The translations under genes were made by a program, and so were the position numbers. Of a stretch of 64,000 bases of DNA, positions 26,440 to 36,037 are shown piece after piece; the stretch's first letter is position 1; the number at the start of each line of letters is the position of its first letter. The stretch covers positions 1 to 64,000 of the forward strand of contig CAJTLW010000007.1 in assembly GCA_910577515.1 (NCBI GenBank). Direction: 5' to 3'. The notes under the pieces are model-generated. The model worked only from the letters and a program-made list of their open reading frames with translations. It made no database searches and had not been told where the DNA came from. The stretch is from an uncultured Vampirovibrio sp. (GTDB lineage Bacteria > Cyanobacteriota > Vampirovibrionia > Gastranaerophilales > Gastranaerophilaceae).

Positions 26440-26456
26440 CACTAAATTTGAGCATA

Positions 26457-26493
26457 AAAAAAGATGGTAAATTTTCTTTTTACCATCTTTTTA
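26457..26493 (-). terminator. Terminator of the EF-hand gene
   Basis: AAAAAGATGGTAAA pairs with TTTACCATCTTTTT around a short loop, with A and T runs on either side, so it is symmetric. It lies between the EF-hand gene stop (26540) and the gmk promoter and separates the two minus-strand units. Confidence 0.88.
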
Positions 26494-26539
26494 TAAATAC
26501 TTTTAAAGTACAAAAACCCCGTTAAAACTGGTTTTAGCC

Positions 26540-27445
26540 TTATTCTTCAAAAGGATTTGAAATAAACAGATTTTTTTCTATCATCATAATAGCCTTTCCT
26601 TCGGGGGTCGGCTCTCCGCATTCAATAGAAAACACAGGTGCTTCAGGGATTTCATCAGTTTTATCTTTATCTCCACCTTCGGGCTTCTCTGGTTCATTAC
26701 CTTCTCCATCAGGGGTAACTCCTTGCAAGGCAGTTTGATAAATTTCTTCCATTACACATTTGAGGGTAGCTTTTTCTTCGTCTTCCCGTGTATATGGCGC
26801 TGGCGTCATAGACATCATATCACTTATTTTTTCAACAGCAGAAAATTTAATAGTCCCATCCATTGTCTCATCAATATTTCCGGGCAAATTATCAGCAGTA
26901 TCAAAAATATCCGCTGTAATATAGTACGCTTTTATTTCATTTACATCAATCGATTCATCATCATTTAAATCCATAAAATCAAAAGTATTTTGGAATAATG
27001 CCTGCACCATTGCATCATCAGAGCTTATTTCGCCATCTATATCGCCAAATATAGCGTTATATTCATTAACTTCTTTTTGCACAAACTCTTTAAAGCTTAT
27101 TTTGCTATCTTCTTCATCTGTATCATAAGCTTCTAAATGCTGTTGTGATAAGGTTTCCATCTGTTCGCCGTAGGTTTTTCCTTCCTGGTTTAAAGAAAAA
27201 TCTTCAGCAAAGCTTTTTGCCTCCCCAAGCGCTTCGTCAAAATCATCAAAAAGCCCTTGCTCCATATACAATAATGCTGTTTCTTCCACAGCTGTCTGTG
27301 TTGCAGCCTGCCATATTGTAAATTCATTATAAAGGTTTATGCCACCTGTAACCTGATTTTTAGCATTTGCTGTACCCAATTGATTCTCTACATTATGCTG
27401 AGGTGAATATCCTTGTATGCCAAGGTTTATAGCAAAATCACTCAT
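26540..27445 (-). CDS. EF-hand domain protein
   Basis: The 301-residue acidic protein holds Ca2+-binding-like loops at about 108-120 (DTDEEDSKISFKE) and 159-170 (DLNDDESIDVNE). A degenerate loop lies at 135-147 (DIDGEISSDD). The N-terminus is Asn/Gln-rich without a signal peptide, and the C-terminal part has a Pro/Glu/Lys linker (about 248-270). AGAGGAA precedes the ATG. It is a monocistronic gene downstream of rpoD's terminator. It resembles other EF-hand proteins of this lineage in being cytosolic by sequence; its role is unknown. Confidence 0.8.
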   Translation of the reverse strand: MSDFAINLGIQGYSPQHNVENQLGTANAKNQVTGGINLYNEFTIWQAATQTAVEETALLYMEQGLFDDFDEALGEAKSFAEDFSLNQEGKTYGEQMETLSQQHLEAYDTDEEDSKISFKEFVQKEVNEYNAIFGDIDGEISSDDAMVQALFQNTFDFMDLNDDESIDVNEIKAYYITADIFDTADNLPGNIDETMDGTIKFSAVEKISDMMSMTPAPYTREDEEKATLKCVMEEIYQTALQGVTPDGEGNEPEKPEGGDKDKTDEIPEAPVFSIECGEPTPEGKAIMMIEKNLFISNPFEE

Positions 27446-27544
27446 GCCTGTTTTAATTCCTCTTTTTTAAATCTCTCTTTCATATATAAAAACAATATAC
27501 TTCTTATAATTGCCTTCATAAGAGAAATTTTGTTAAGGAATGTA

Positions 27545-27568
27545 AAAAAACCGGCAATTGCCGGTTTT
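27545..27568 (-). terminator. Terminator of dnaG-rpoD
   Basis: The palindrome AAAACCGGCAATTGCCGGTTTT, with a T run on the minus strand, starts immediately at the rpoD stop codon (27567-27569). Its 5' arm overlaps the stop. It ends the primase-sigma operon before the EF-hand gene. Confidence 0.9.
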
Positions 27569-28637
27569 AAACTTCGATATATTCTTTTAGCCTTTTTGAA
27601 CGGTTTGGATGTCTTAATTTGCGCAATGCTTTAGCTTCAATCTGACGAATTCTTTCGCGCGTAACGCCAAACAATTGACCCACTTCTTCCAAAGTCCTTT
27701 GCCTGCCGTCATCCATACCAAATCTTAGTCTTAAAACATCTCTTTCTCTTGGAGAAAGACTGCCTAAAACTTCTGCCAAATCTTCTCTTAATAATTCATG
27801 TGCCACGGTTTTTACCGGTGCATCAGCGTCTTTATCTTCAATAAAATCACCCAGGCGGGAGTCTTCTTCCTTGCCTATAGGGGTTTCTAAGCTTAAGGGC
27901 TCTTGAGCGACCTTAATTATCTCTCTTAATTTATTAATTGAAATACCCATTTCGGCTGATAATTCTTCTTCAGATGGTTTTCTTGCAAGCTCCTGGGCTA
28001 ATTTTCTTGTCACTTTTTTAAGCTTATTAATGGTTTCAACCATGTGTACAGGAATTCTGATAGTTCTTGCCTGGTCTGCAATTGCTCTTGTGATAGCTTG
28101 TCTTATCCACCAGGTAGCATAGGTTGAAAATTTATATCCTCTTTCATGGTCAAATTTTTCAGCAGCACGGATTAACCCTAAATTTCCTTCCTGAATAAGG
28201 TCTAAAAAGAGCATGCCTCTGCCTACATATTTTTTTGCAATAGAAACAACAAGACGAAGATTTGCTTGAACAAGCTTTCTTTTTGCAACAGCGCCGCCAT
28301 TTCCGCCTGCAACAATTTTTCTGGCTAAATCAATCTCTTCATCAGCAGTCAAAAGTTTAATTCTGCCGATTTCTCTTAAATACATTCTAACGGGGTCATC
28401 AATGGAAACACCCTTAGGAACTGAAATTTCGCCTTCTTCTTCATCATCTTCTTCTTTCTCAAAGAAAGTAGAACCTGATAAAGTTGCAACATCAATACCC
28501 GCTTGCGACCTTATTATATTTGAAATATTGTCTGTTTCAAGGGCAGAACTTTCAAAAAAGCTGTCATCTCCCATCTCTTCGGAGTCTTTATCAACCACGC
28601 TTATTACAGATTGGTCTGAACTTCTTTTTCTTGTCAT
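27567..28637 (-). CDS. rpoD: Housekeeping RNA polymerase sigma factor RpoD/SigA
   Basis: The 356-residue factor has region 1.2 ([21 protein letters not shown]), region 2 with [27 protein letters not shown] and [18 protein letters not shown] (the -10 reader), and region 3. Region 4.2 has [20 protein letters not shown] (the -35 reader). The N-terminal ~75 residues are acidic and short compared with a full region 1.1. GGAG precedes the ATG by 8 nt. It lies 23 nt after dnaG, the classical primase-sigma pairing. Confidence 0.97.
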   Translation of the reverse strand: MTRKRSSDQSVISVVDKDSEEMGDDSFFESSALETDNISNIIRSQAGIDVATLSGSTFFEKEEDDEEEGEISVPKGVSIDDPVRMYLREIGRIKLLTADEEIDLARKIVAGGNGGAVAKRKLVQANLRLVVSIAKKYVGRGMLFLDLIQEGNLGLIRAAEKFDHERGYKFSTYATWWIRQAITRAIADQARTIRIPVHMVETINKLKKVTRKLAQELARKPSEEELSAEMGISINKLREIIKVAQEPLSLETPIGKEEDSRLGDFIEDKDADAPVKTVAHELLREDLAEVLGSLSPRERDVLRLRFGMDDGRQRTLEEVGQLFGVTRERIRQIEAKALRKLRHPNRSKRLKEYIEV

Positions 28638-28659
28638 TTAGATTCTCCATCTTGTTTTT

Positions 28660-30543
28660 TTACTGTTGTCTTACCTGTTCAAAGATTTCCTTTGAAATTG
28701 TTATTTTATCTTCTTCTGATATGTTTTTTTGTCTGTTTTTTTGCCGCAATTCTTCTCTTTTGTTCATTCTATCAAGCTGCTGTAGCCTTGAAAATGTTTC
28801 TCTAACAGATTGCGCATAGTCGTTGTAATTAAGTTTTTCAAATTCGGCTGAGGAAAAAATTATTTCAGTTACATAGCTTTGCATGCTGTTATCATTGTAA
28901 AACTTAGACAAAACTTTTTTTGCTATTGATTCAACATTATCAGCCTCTGTTATTGTTTTGTCAATGTCTTCAAGTATCCTGAAATTAGCCTCATGCTTAG
29001 GTTTGTACCCTTCAACCGCTTGAACAAAATATACTTTTTTTTCAGGAGTGTTTGCTTGAAGCGCAAGTTTTATCAAATTGGTTTCCATTCGCTCATAGCG
29101 AGCATTCAGGTTATTTTTGGCAATCTTTTTGAATAAAACTTTTGAAGGCTCAATTGTTACATTTTGATACAAATCATCTGATTGCACCTGACAGGCTTCA
29201 ACCTGTCTTTTTATAACAGTTTCATCTATATTTAGTTTAAACGAGATATTTTTAATGTAATCGGCTAAAATAATGGGATTTTTGATTTCTTGTAAAATAT
29301 ACACTATTTGTTGTACAAGTTCACTCTTTTCCTGCGCTGTCATATCTTTTGGAGAATTTTTAAAGAGCATATCAAGTTCAAAATCCAATAACAAAGGTGC
29401 TTTTTGGATTTCTTCCTTATAGCTTTCTGCACCAAATTCCCTTATATATTCATCAGGGTCTTTCCCGCCCGGCTGAGATACCACACGGATTTCACACACA
29501 CTATCGTTTGAATTTGTATAGCTTGAATCATACTGTTTAATATCACCAAGGCCTGAAAAAATTTCTTTTATAACCTGAGCGCCAAGCTTTGTTGCCTTTC
29601 TTCCAGCGGCATCCTGGTCAAAAGCAAGAAAAATCCTTCTGTTTAAAGTATACCGGGATAACATCTTAATATGCTGCGGCGTAAGAGCTGTTCCACAGGA
29701 TGCTACAGCATTTCGAACACCATTCACCTGAGCTGATATTACATCAAAATACCCTTCCATAATAATAACGCCATCTTCTTCTTTAATAGCATCTTTAGCC
29801 CTATTTAGCCCGAATAAAACAGAACTTTTATTGTAAATTGAAGAATCCGGAGAGTTTAAATATTTTGGGTTCTGCCCGTCAATTATTGCCCTTGCACCAA
29901 AGGCTATCGGACTATTATTCACATCCATAATAGGAATTATCAGGCGGTTTTTAAACCTGTCTAAAAAATCACCGTTTTTCTCATATAAAAGCCCCGCTTT
30001 ATACATTTCATCGTTTGTAAAACCGTAATCTTTTAAATAATTTTTAAGTTCAAAATTAGAATTTGGAGCCAAACCTAAAAAGAAACTGCCGATTGCAATC
30101 TCGCTAACCCCTCTTTTTTCAAGGTATTCAAGCGCCTTTTCATTTTTTAAAAGATTATTATGATAAAATTCCATCGAAAATTTAACAGCTTCTAAAAGAC
30201 GTTCTTTTTCTTTTTTGTATTCTTTAACATCCTTGCCTGATGAAGCTTTTGGCAGCTCTATTCCTAAAATTTCGGCTTGTTCTGCAACCACCTCCACAAA
30301 GCTCTGGTTGTTTATTTTCATTAAAAAAGCCAGAACATCGCCGCCTTCGCCGCAGCCGAAACACTTAAAAATCTGGCGGGATGGAGTTACTGTAAAAGAT
30401 GGGGTTTTTTCATTATGAAAAGGGCATAAGCCTGAATAGTTATGGCCGGATTTTTTAAGCACGACAAATTTTGATATTACATCCACTATATCCAGCCGGT
30501 TTTTTATTTCTTCAGTTACTTGTTGATATGTTAATTCGCTCAT
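28660..30543 (-). CDS. dnaG: DNA primase
   Basis: DnaG makes RNA primers at the replication fork. The 627-residue protein has an N-terminal zinc finger (C40, H43, C61, C64 in CPFHNEKTPSF and CFGCGEGG) and the catalytic TOPRIM core with MEGYFDVISA and AFDQDAAGRKA. A C-terminal DnaB-interacting region follows (about 450-627). It is upstream of rpoD; rpsU, which often precedes it, is not here. The 177-bp divergent gap with the HEAT gene would hold both promoters. Confidence 0.97.
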   Translation of the reverse strand: MSELTYQQVTEEIKNRLDIVDVISKFVVLKKSGHNYSGLCPFHNEKTPSFTVTPSRQIFKCFGCGEGGDVLAFLMKINNQSFVEVVAEQAEILGIELPKASSGKDVKEYKKEKERLLEAVKFSMEFYHNNLLKNEKALEYLEKRGVSEIAIGSFFLGLAPNSNFELKNYLKDYGFTNDEMYKAGLLYEKNGDFLDRFKNRLIIPIMDVNNSPIAFGARAIIDGQNPKYLNSPDSSIYNKSSVLFGLNRAKDAIKEEDGVIIMEGYFDVISAQVNGVRNAVASCGTALTPQHIKMLSRYTLNRRIFLAFDQDAAGRKATKLGAQVIKEIFSGLGDIKQYDSSYTNSNDSVCEIRVVSQPGGKDPDEYIREFGAESYKEEIQKAPLLLDFELDMLFKNSPKDMTAQEKSELVQQIVYILQEIKNPIILADYIKNISFKLNIDETVIKRQVEACQVQSDDLYQNVTIEPSKVLFKKIAKNNLNARYERMETNLIKLALQANTPEKKVYFVQAVEGYKPKHEANFRILEDIDKTITEADNVESIAKKVLSKFYNDNSMQSYVTEIIFSSAEFEKLNYNDYAQSVRETFSRLQQLDRMNKREELRQKNRQKNISEEDKITISKEIFEQVRQQ

Positions 30544-30720
30544 GCTTTTTATGTTGCACTAAATTTGCTTCAATTCATGCTTCCAATACGTTTTAACACC
30601 AAGACAAACATTTTTGTACATATTTAAACATTTTTGTCAAAAAAGTTTACAAATAATGTAAATTTTACAATTTTTATAGTAACTTATCTATTAGGGAACT
30701 CGATTTTTCAAGGTTTTTAA

Positions 30721-31701
30721 ATGGAGAAAAAAACATACCTTAAGGATATTCCGGCCATTAATTTTAATACGGTAGAAGAGTCCCTAAAAGGCTTTAGAAA
30801 TGATTTTTCCTCCTTTTTTTCAAAGCTTCGGGGTGAATATTTAAAAGACGAACTCACACAGATTTTTTCATATCTGTTTAAAAATATAAAAGATACAATT
30901 TTTTTAGATGCACTTATAAGAGAAATTGATACACTACGTTATAAAGAAAATCTTGATGATTTATTGGATTTTTTGCTTGAATTTAACCCTGACAGCATTA
31001 AAGAAGAAGATTTAAACTCTTATATAAACCTTAGAGTGCTTTGCCTTAAGGCGATTTCAAACTATAAAGATACAAAATCAATTACAGCCATCCTCTATTG
31101 TTTAAATAATAAAAATGAACACTATAAAACCCGTCTTGCAGCAGCAGAAGCTTTGGGAAAAATCGGGGATAAAAATGCGGTAACATCCTTAATCAACGTA
31201 GTATCAGATGAAGAAGAAAAATCAATATATGTAAGAGAATCTGCTGCTATGGCGCTTGGCATGATAGGAGATATGCGGGCAGTTGACCCTTTCCTTACAA
31301 TTTTAGAAGCTAAAAAGAATTTTCTTGATAAATTCACCTTTTTAAAAGAAAGAGTAATTGAAGCTTTAGGAAAATTCAACATGCCCCACAGCAAAAGAGT
31401 GTTGTCAGCGCTTAAAGACGCTCTGCTTGATGAGTCTCCACAGGTAAGGCTGAATACCGTTGAAACCTTAATGAATTTTGCTATTGAAGAAGAGGATGAT
31501 TTTGGCGCAGCAGAACTTATTAAAAAAATGCTTTATGATGAAGATGAAGAGGTTGCAAGAAGCTCTGTTACAGCCCTTTATAATGTTTTAGGCGAAAGCA
31601 TTTTAAAGGAAATTCTGGAAGAAAAAGATATACCACATCATTGCAAAGAAGAAGCACAAAACATACTTGAAACCGAGCTTTTGGAGGATGAAAATGAATA
31701 A
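30721..31701 (+). CDS. HEAT-repeat protein
   Basis: The 326-residue protein has at least four HEAT/PBS-lyase-type repeats from about residue 105 to 320. Examples are TRLAAAEALGKIGDKNAVTS, ESAAMALGMIGDMRAVDPFL and RSSVTALYNVLGES-type units. The first ~100 residues are helical and charged. It is probably a soluble adaptor. It overlaps queC by 8 nt, so translation is likely coupled, yet a role in queuosine synthesis is not implied by the fold. No Shine-Dalgarno is visible before its ATG. Confidence 0.8.
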   Translation: MEKKTYLKDIPAINFNTVEESLKGFRNDFSSFFSKLRGEYLKDELTQIFSYLFKNIKDTIFLDALIREIDTLRYKENLDDLLDFLLEFNPDSIKEEDLNSYINLRVLCLKAISNYKDTKSITAILYCLNNKNEHYKTRLAAAEALGKIGDKNAVTSLINVVSDEEEKSIYVRESAAMALGMIGDMRAVDPFLTILEAKKNFLDKFTFLKERVIEALGKFNMPHSKRVLSALKDALLDESPQVRLNTVETLMNFAIEEEDDFGAAELIKKMLYDEDEEVARSSVTALYNVLGESILKEILEEKDIPHHCKEEAQNILETELLEDENE

Positions 31702-32365
31702 GCCAAAGGCTGTAATTTTACTTTCAGGCGGGCTTGATTCATTTGTGAGTCTTGCTGCCGCACAGAACAATTATGATATTAAACTGGCACTCACCTTTGA
31801 CTACGGCCAAAGAGCAGCAGATGATGAAATCAAAGCTTCTAAAAAAATTTGTGAAATTTACAACATAGAACACAAAGTTATAAAGCTGCCGTTTTTAGGA
31901 AATATTAGCAATTCAGCCCTAAATAACAATGATGAAAATCTTGAATTTGATAACCTTGGAATCAATAGCATGAAGGCAGTTTGGGTTCCAAACAGAAACG
32001 GGCTTTTTTTAAACATTGCAGCATGTTTTTGCGATGCCCTTGGGTTTCAATATATAATATTCGGTGCAAACAAAGAAGAAGCGGGAACATTTTCCGATAA
32101 TTCAAAAGAATTTTGCGCGACAGCAGATGAATTTTTAAAATATTCAACACTTAACGGAGTAAAGGTTTTAGCACCTTTAATTGATTTAGAAAAATTTGAA
32201 ATTATAAACCTTGCAATAAAACTAAACGTTGACCTTTCACTTTTAAAAAGCTGCTATAATTCAACAGGCAAAGGTAGACACTGCGGCGTATGTGAAAGCT
32301 GCAAAAGACTGAAAAATGCAATATTAAAAAGCAGCAATAAAGACTTGATAAAACTTTTCTTTTAA
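31694..32365 (+). CDS. queC: 7-cyano-7-deazaguanine synthase
   Basis: QueC turns 7-carboxy-7-deazaguanine into preQ0 with ammonia and ATP, a step to queuosine in tRNA. The start is the ATG at 31694 after GGAGG, giving 223 residues. It has the PP-loop LLSGGLDSF (about 9-17) and the C-terminal zinc site CYNSTGKGRHCGVCESC. queD is separate at 44.3 kb; queE and queF are not in the window. Confidence 0.94.
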   Translation: MNKPKAVILLSGGLDSFVSLAAAQNNYDIKLALTFDYGQRAADDEIKASKKICEIYNIEHKVIKLPFLGNISNSALNNNDENLEFDNLGINSMKAVWVPNRNGLFLNIAACFCDALGFQYIIFGANKEEAGTFSDNSKEFCATADEFLKYSTLNGVKVLAPLIDLEKFEIINLAIKLNVDLSLLKSCYNSTGKGRHCGVCESCKRLKNAILKSSNKDLIKLFF

Positions 32366-32398
32366 AGCATTATAAGAATAAGAATTAGTAGAAAATTA

Positions 32399-32953
32399 AT
32401 GAAAAGCATATTTATAGATAAAGAGATAAAATATACAGGGCATCAGCTTTCACCACATTGGATTTATAAAAACTTCAATGTAAAAGGAAGCGCTATAGCA
32501 GGTTTTATCGGCCCTGTTAAAGTTGATTTATCAGAGATGGTGGATATAGAAGACGTCATCAATGATGAACCAATTTCATCCGATAAAATGCTGAATTTCA
32601 TTATTGAAGATTTTGATGTTGACCTTTTTAATATGGTTTGTATTCAAAGGCTTTTTATCTGCATCATTAAAGAAGTGCTTGAAGATTTTGGGGCTGCCGT
32701 TAAAAGAAGCGGTGATGATATTTTTTATAATGGCCGCAAGCTTTCTGTTTCAATTGCAACAAAATCAATCACTTCATCATTAATTCATACGGCTTTAAAT
32801 ATTGTAAACACAGGCGCCCCTGTTGATGTTTCATCGCTAAACGAAATTGGAATTGTTGATATTAAAACATTTGCCAACACTGTTATGGAAAAATTTACGC
32901 AGGAAATCGAAGATATGGTCTTTGCAAAATCTAAAGTAAGGGGGGTAGTATAA
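32399..32953 (+). CDS. DUF366 family protein
   Basis: The 184-residue protein resembles the small uncharacterised DUF366 family (MKSIFIDKEIKYTGHQLSPHWIYKNFN and ..VKRSGDDIFYNGRKLSVSIAT). It has no signal peptide or membrane segment. It is 33 nt after queC and 3 nt before the SPOR gene, so it probably belongs to the same transcript. DUF366 sequences carry a conserved GHQLSPHW segment; the function is unknown. Confidence 0.65.
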   Translation: MKSIFIDKEIKYTGHQLSPHWIYKNFNVKGSAIAGFIGPVKVDLSEMVDIEDVINDEPISSDKMLNFIIEDFDVDLFNMVCIQRLFICIIKEVLEDFGAAVKRSGDDIFYNGRKLSVSIATKSITSSLIHTALNIVNTGAPVDVSSLNEIGIVDIKTFANTVMEKFTQEIEDMVFAKSKVRGVV

Positions 32954-32956
32954 AGG

Positions 32957-33781
32957 ATGAAACTAAATAATTCATCTTCAGATTATCTTACTTATAAAAA
33001 AAGTAAAATGAACCCTGCAAGAGTTCAAAGGGTGGAAAAACGTGTCGAAAAAATCAGAAGAATTTTAAAACTTTCTTTTATTACATTTTGCGTAATGTTT
33101 ATTTGCGTTGTTATCTTTATTAAAAAATATGCAAAACGCGTAGATATTGAATACGGAAGACATGGAGCTGAAATTTCTAAGGAAAACGGCAAACAAAACC
33201 TTAATGACAATTATTTTAATGAAAGTTACGACAGCGATAAAAGAACAATCGATAAAAGACTTATTTTAATTCAGGAAGAAGAAAATGCCCCGTCTGAAAG
33301 CAAAGTTTTACCGCAGGACAGAGATAAAAACGAGGTTATGAACCTTGAACATTTTGAAAAATTAAAAACAGATTTTGACGATGAATTTAATGAAGAACAA
33401 ACTAAGCCGGTCGAAAAACCAAAACCATTAGCTCAAAACCAAAATACACAAACTAAACCAGCAGAAAATACAACAAAACCGCAAACTCTAACCAATTCTG
33501 AAAATAATGAATTAAACGTGGATGTTCAGGGTATGTACGCCCCGATTGAGCTTGCACCAAAAGCAAATATTAAAGTTTTAATAGGCAAATATTCAACTTT
33601 TGATGATGCTAAAAACGCACAAAATGTTATGAAATCCATTAAAAAAACTGCACCGTTTATAAGAAAAGTAGACAATGTTTATTGCCTTCAAATAGGCTCA
33701 TATAGCAATATGGATGTTGCAAGGAGCGTCGCTGGAGGATATGCAAAAGACGGTTTTGACGTTTGGATTTATCAGCAATAA
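32957..33781 (+). CDS. SPOR-domain membrane protein
   Basis: The 274-residue protein has a basic cytoplasmic N-terminus, a single membrane helix at about 37-54 (LSFITFCVMFICVVIFI) and a Lys/Pro/Thr/Gln-rich linker (about 130-180). The C-terminal SPOR domain is about 195-274 (IKVLIGKYSTFDDAKNAQN.. and YCLQIGSYSNMDVARSVAGG). SPOR domains bind glycan strands stripped of peptide at the division septum. A role in cell division or septal peptidoglycan is inferred from the domain. Confidence 0.85.
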   Translation: MKLNNSSSDYLTYKKSKMNPARVQRVEKRVEKIRRILKLSFITFCVMFICVVIFIKKYAKRVDIEYGRHGAEISKENGKQNLNDNYFNESYDSDKRTIDKRLILIQEEENAPSESKVLPQDRDKNEVMNLEHFEKLKTDFDDEFNEEQTKPVEKPKPLAQNQNTQTKPAENTTKPQTLTNSENNELNVDVQGMYAPIELAPKANIKVLIGKYSTFDDAKNAQNVMKSIKKTAPFIRKVDNVYCLQIGSYSNMDVARSVAGGYAKDGFDVWIYQQ

Positions 33782-33814
33782 AATCGTTTGGATTTACAAA
33801 CTTAACCTTTACTC

Positions 33815-33842
33815 TTGACTATTAAGGTTTATGTCGTAGAAT
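33815..33842 (+). promoter_or_regulatory. rpmB promoter
   Basis: TTGACT (33815-33820) and TAGAAT (33837-33842) are 16 bp apart. The predicted start near 33849 gives a ~46-nt leader carrying AAAGGA before the ATG at 33895. Confidence 0.6.
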
Positions 33843-33894
33843 GAATAATGCTAAGCCAATTTGAAATAAAAACAATTTGAAAGGATACAATATA

Positions 33895-34086
33895 ATGTCA
33901 ATAGTTTGCGAATGCTGCGGAAAAGAATCAAAAAAAGCTTCAAAACTTTCATTCTCACATAAACACCATATCTATAGACAATTACCAAATTTACAAAGTG
34001 TTAAAGCTGTCGTTAACGGTCAAATTAAGAGAATTAAGGTTTGCACATCTTGCATTAAAGCAGGAAAAGTTCAAAAAGCTATTTAG
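33895..34086 (+). CDS. rpmB: Ribosomal protein bL28
   Basis: The 63-residue protein starts MSIVCECCGKESKKASKLSF and keeps the L28 core with SHKHHIYRQLPNLQ and KVCTSCIKAGKV. Two CxxC pairs suggest the zinc-binding C+ form. The ATG at 33895 has AAAGGA upstream; a longer in-frame ORF adds six non-conserved residues. It is a monocistronic gene with its own promoter and terminator. Confidence 0.93.
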   Translation: MSIVCECCGKESKKASKLSFSHKHHIYRQLPNLQSVKAVVNGQIKRIKVCTSCIKAGKVQKAI

Positions 34087-34114
34087 TTTTTAATTTTTAT
34101 TAAAAATAATTTTA

Positions 34115-34158
34115 TAAAAAACTTGAGGTGAATTCTTAATAAAACTTCAAGTTTTTTT
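34115..34158 (+). terminator. Terminator of rpmB
   Basis: ACTTGA (34121-34126) pairs with TTCAAGT (34146-34152), flanked by A and T runs that extend the stem and provide the U tract. It lies 30 nt after the rpmB stop. Confidence 0.75.
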
Positions 34159-34206
34159 ATCTTTTAGTCAAAATTAAGACAGGTTTTTTTTTAATAAGAT
34201 TAAGAA

Positions 34207-35331
34207 GTGAATTTAGGAATAGTGAAAAACAAAATGGTTGCAAATAATGATTTAGGCTATGCCGAAATAAGAAAAATATTCAACGAAAGAGACAGGCGTG
34301 CTGCCATAAACGGAACTGCTGCAAAAAAACTTGAACCTATGCCCGCAAGAAGAGGAGAACTCTCAAGCAGGGAGCGAGCGGAAGGGCATTATGAAAGAAC
34401 TCCAAGACAAGACGAATTTACACCATCAACAAGAAGATCTGAAACAGCAAGACAAAAAAGTGGCAAACGCCTTGAAACAAGAGAAGAAAGACAGGTAAGG
34501 AAATCTAAACCGTCTAAACCCGGTAAACGTTATTTATCTGAAAACAGACCGCATTCAGGCACCGGCAAAACCAAGTCACCTGCAAAATTAACCACACGAC
34601 AAAAAATTGCGCTGACGCTTGCTGCTCTAGGGATGGGCGGAGCCGGTTATGCAGCTTATGGCGCAACTCAATGCGAAGCTATTGCAAACAAACTTCCTTC
34701 CGAGATACCTCCAGGGATAATAAGAGAGGTTAATTCGGATGAATTTATTGACCATTTAACGGATGAAACCGTTGATGAAATCGTTAGCAGCATAGTTCAA
34801 TACGATACTCCGGATATTTCTGATAATACGATTAAAGATGAAGTGATTGTTGAAGAAACCGAAGCACCTGAAGAATTTATTGAATACTGTTCGATGACAG
34901 ATGTTACAGACAGATGTATCGATGCAATAAAAGGATGGGAGGGTTTTCATACAACAGCATATTTATGCCCTGGAGGCAAATGGACAATAGGCACAGGACA
35001 CACAGCAGGTGTTTATGAAGGCCAGACCATAACAGAAGAAGAAGGAAACGAATTTTTAAGAAGCGACCTTGAATATTCAATGGGCGTTGTAAGAAAATAC
35101 TGCGAAAAAATAGGGCTTGATTTGACACAGGCACAGTTTGATTCACTAACAAGCTTCGCATTCAATTGCGGCGAAGGAAACTTTAGAGGCTCAGGCATAG
35201 CCGAAGCCCTTTTAGATGAAGACATTGATGAAGCTGCAAGAATTATGAAAATGTATAGAAAATCCGGCGGTGAAATTATGCCGGGGCTTGTAGAAAGAAG
35301 AGCAACAGAAGCAAGCTGGCTTTATGAATAG
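34207..35331 (+). CDS. GH24 lysozyme-like protein with a membrane anchor
   Basis: The C-terminal ~150 residues form a phage-type (T4/endolysin-like) GH24 lysozyme. KGWEGFHTTAY holds the catalytic Glu, and KWTIGTGHT, LTQAQFDSLTSFAFNCG and GLVERRATEASWL follow. It would cleave peptidoglycan glycan strands. Residues 1-130 are very basic and Arg/Lys-rich. A hydrophobic segment near 133-152 (IALTLAALGMGGAGYAAYG) may anchor or signal export. The start is probably GTG 34207, with TAAGAT 6 nt before it and no Shine-Dalgarno. No holin or phage genes are nearby, so it is likely a domesticated enzyme. Confidence 0.8.
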   Translation: MNLGIVKNKMVANNDLGYAEIRKIFNERDRRAAINGTAAKKLEPMPARRGELSSRERAEGHYERTPRQDEFTPSTRRSETARQKSGKRLETREERQVRKSKPSKPGKRYLSENRPHSGTGKTKSPAKLTTRQKIALTLAALGMGGAGYAAYGATQCEAIANKLPSEIPPGIIREVNSDEFIDHLTDETVDEIVSSIVQYDTPDISDNTIKDEVIVEETEAPEEFIEYCSMTDVTDRCIDAIKGWEGFHTTAYLCPGGKWTIGTGHTAGVYEGQTITEEEGNEFLRSDLEYSMGVVRKYCEKIGLDLTQAQFDSLTSFAFNCGEGNFRGSGIAEALLDEDIDEAARIMKMYRKSGGEIMPGLVERRATEASWLYE

Positions 35332-35351
35332 CTTTTTTATTTTGCAAGAGT

Positions 35352-35972
35352 TTATTTCCCTATTTTATAAGAAAATTGTAAAAAATTTCCCATAAGATTT
35401 TCATTCCAAACTTCAACCTCTTTTGGCACAACAAGCACGGTTGGGGAAAAATTCCAGATATATTTAATATTAGATTCAACAAGAAAATCTGCAATTTTTT
35501 GCGCCGAATTCATAGGCACGGTTAAAATTGCCATTTCTATGTTTAGCTCTTGGGCAAGCTCGGGCAGCTTTTCGATATCATAAATCTGCTTTTCTTTTAT
35601 TTTGCCGCCTATTTTTTTTGTATCATTATCAAAAAGGGCTACGACATTTAATCCGTAATCTGCAAAATTATTATAATTTGCAAGCGCCATTCCTAGGTTT
35701 CCAGCACCAACTATAAAAGCATTTTTTGGCCTTTCAAAACCAAGCGTTTTTTCAATTGAATTTTTTAATTCTAAAACATTATACCCTACACGGCTTTTGC
35801 CTGTATTTTTTAAAAGTGAAATATCTTTTCTCACCTGTGAATCATCAATCTTTAAAAGCCCTGCAATAGCTGAACTTGTTATATTTTCAACATTATTTTT
35901 AATGTAATCCGTTAAAATACAATGATATAATGTTAGCCTGTTTATTACAGTATCTGGAAACTTTCCTGTCAT
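35352..35972 (-). CDS. rex: Redox-sensing transcriptional repressor Rex
   Basis: Rex binds NADH and NAD+ and represses fermentation genes when NADH is low. The start is the ATG at 35972 after AAAGGA, giving 206 residues; the longer in-frame ORF extends into adhE and is not Rex-like. The N-terminal winged helix (LYHCILTDYIKNN.. and LLKIDDSQVRKDISLL) and the NAD loop VGAGNLGMALANYNNF are typical. It lies downstream of adhE, 65 bp away across a terminator. A Rex operator sits at the adhE promoter. Confidence 0.93.
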   Translation of the reverse strand: MTGKFPDTVINRLTLYHCILTDYIKNNVENITSSAIAGLLKIDDSQVRKDISLLKNTGKSRVGYNVLELKNSIEKTLGFERPKNAFIVGAGNLGMALANYNNFADYGLNVVALFDNDTKKIGGKIKEKQIYDIEKLPELAQELNIEMAILTVPMNSAQKIADFLVESNIKYIWNFSPTVLVVPKEVEVWNENLMGNFLQFSYKIGK

Positions 35973-35992
35973 AATAATATCCTTTAAATAAA

Positions 35993-36022
35993 AGCCCCGA
36001 AGGTTTAATTTCGGGGCTTTAA
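35993..36022 (-). terminator. Terminator of adhE
   Basis: On the minus strand GCCCCGAAA pairs with TTCGGGGC, followed by TTTT. It lies 16 nt after adhE and 20 nt before the rex start, so rex would need read-through or its own promoter. Confidence 0.85.
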
Positions 36023-36037
36023 GTTTATTGTTTTGAA

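Noticed and set aside
26428..26442. Upstream GTG start for gmk
   Set aside because: It lies within the TATAAT promoter and adds residues not conserved in guanylate kinases.
34207..35331. Prophage remnant indicated by the GH24 lysozyme
   Set aside because: No other phage genes, integrase or attachment sites lie nearby, and the enzyme has a host-like membrane segment and promoter.
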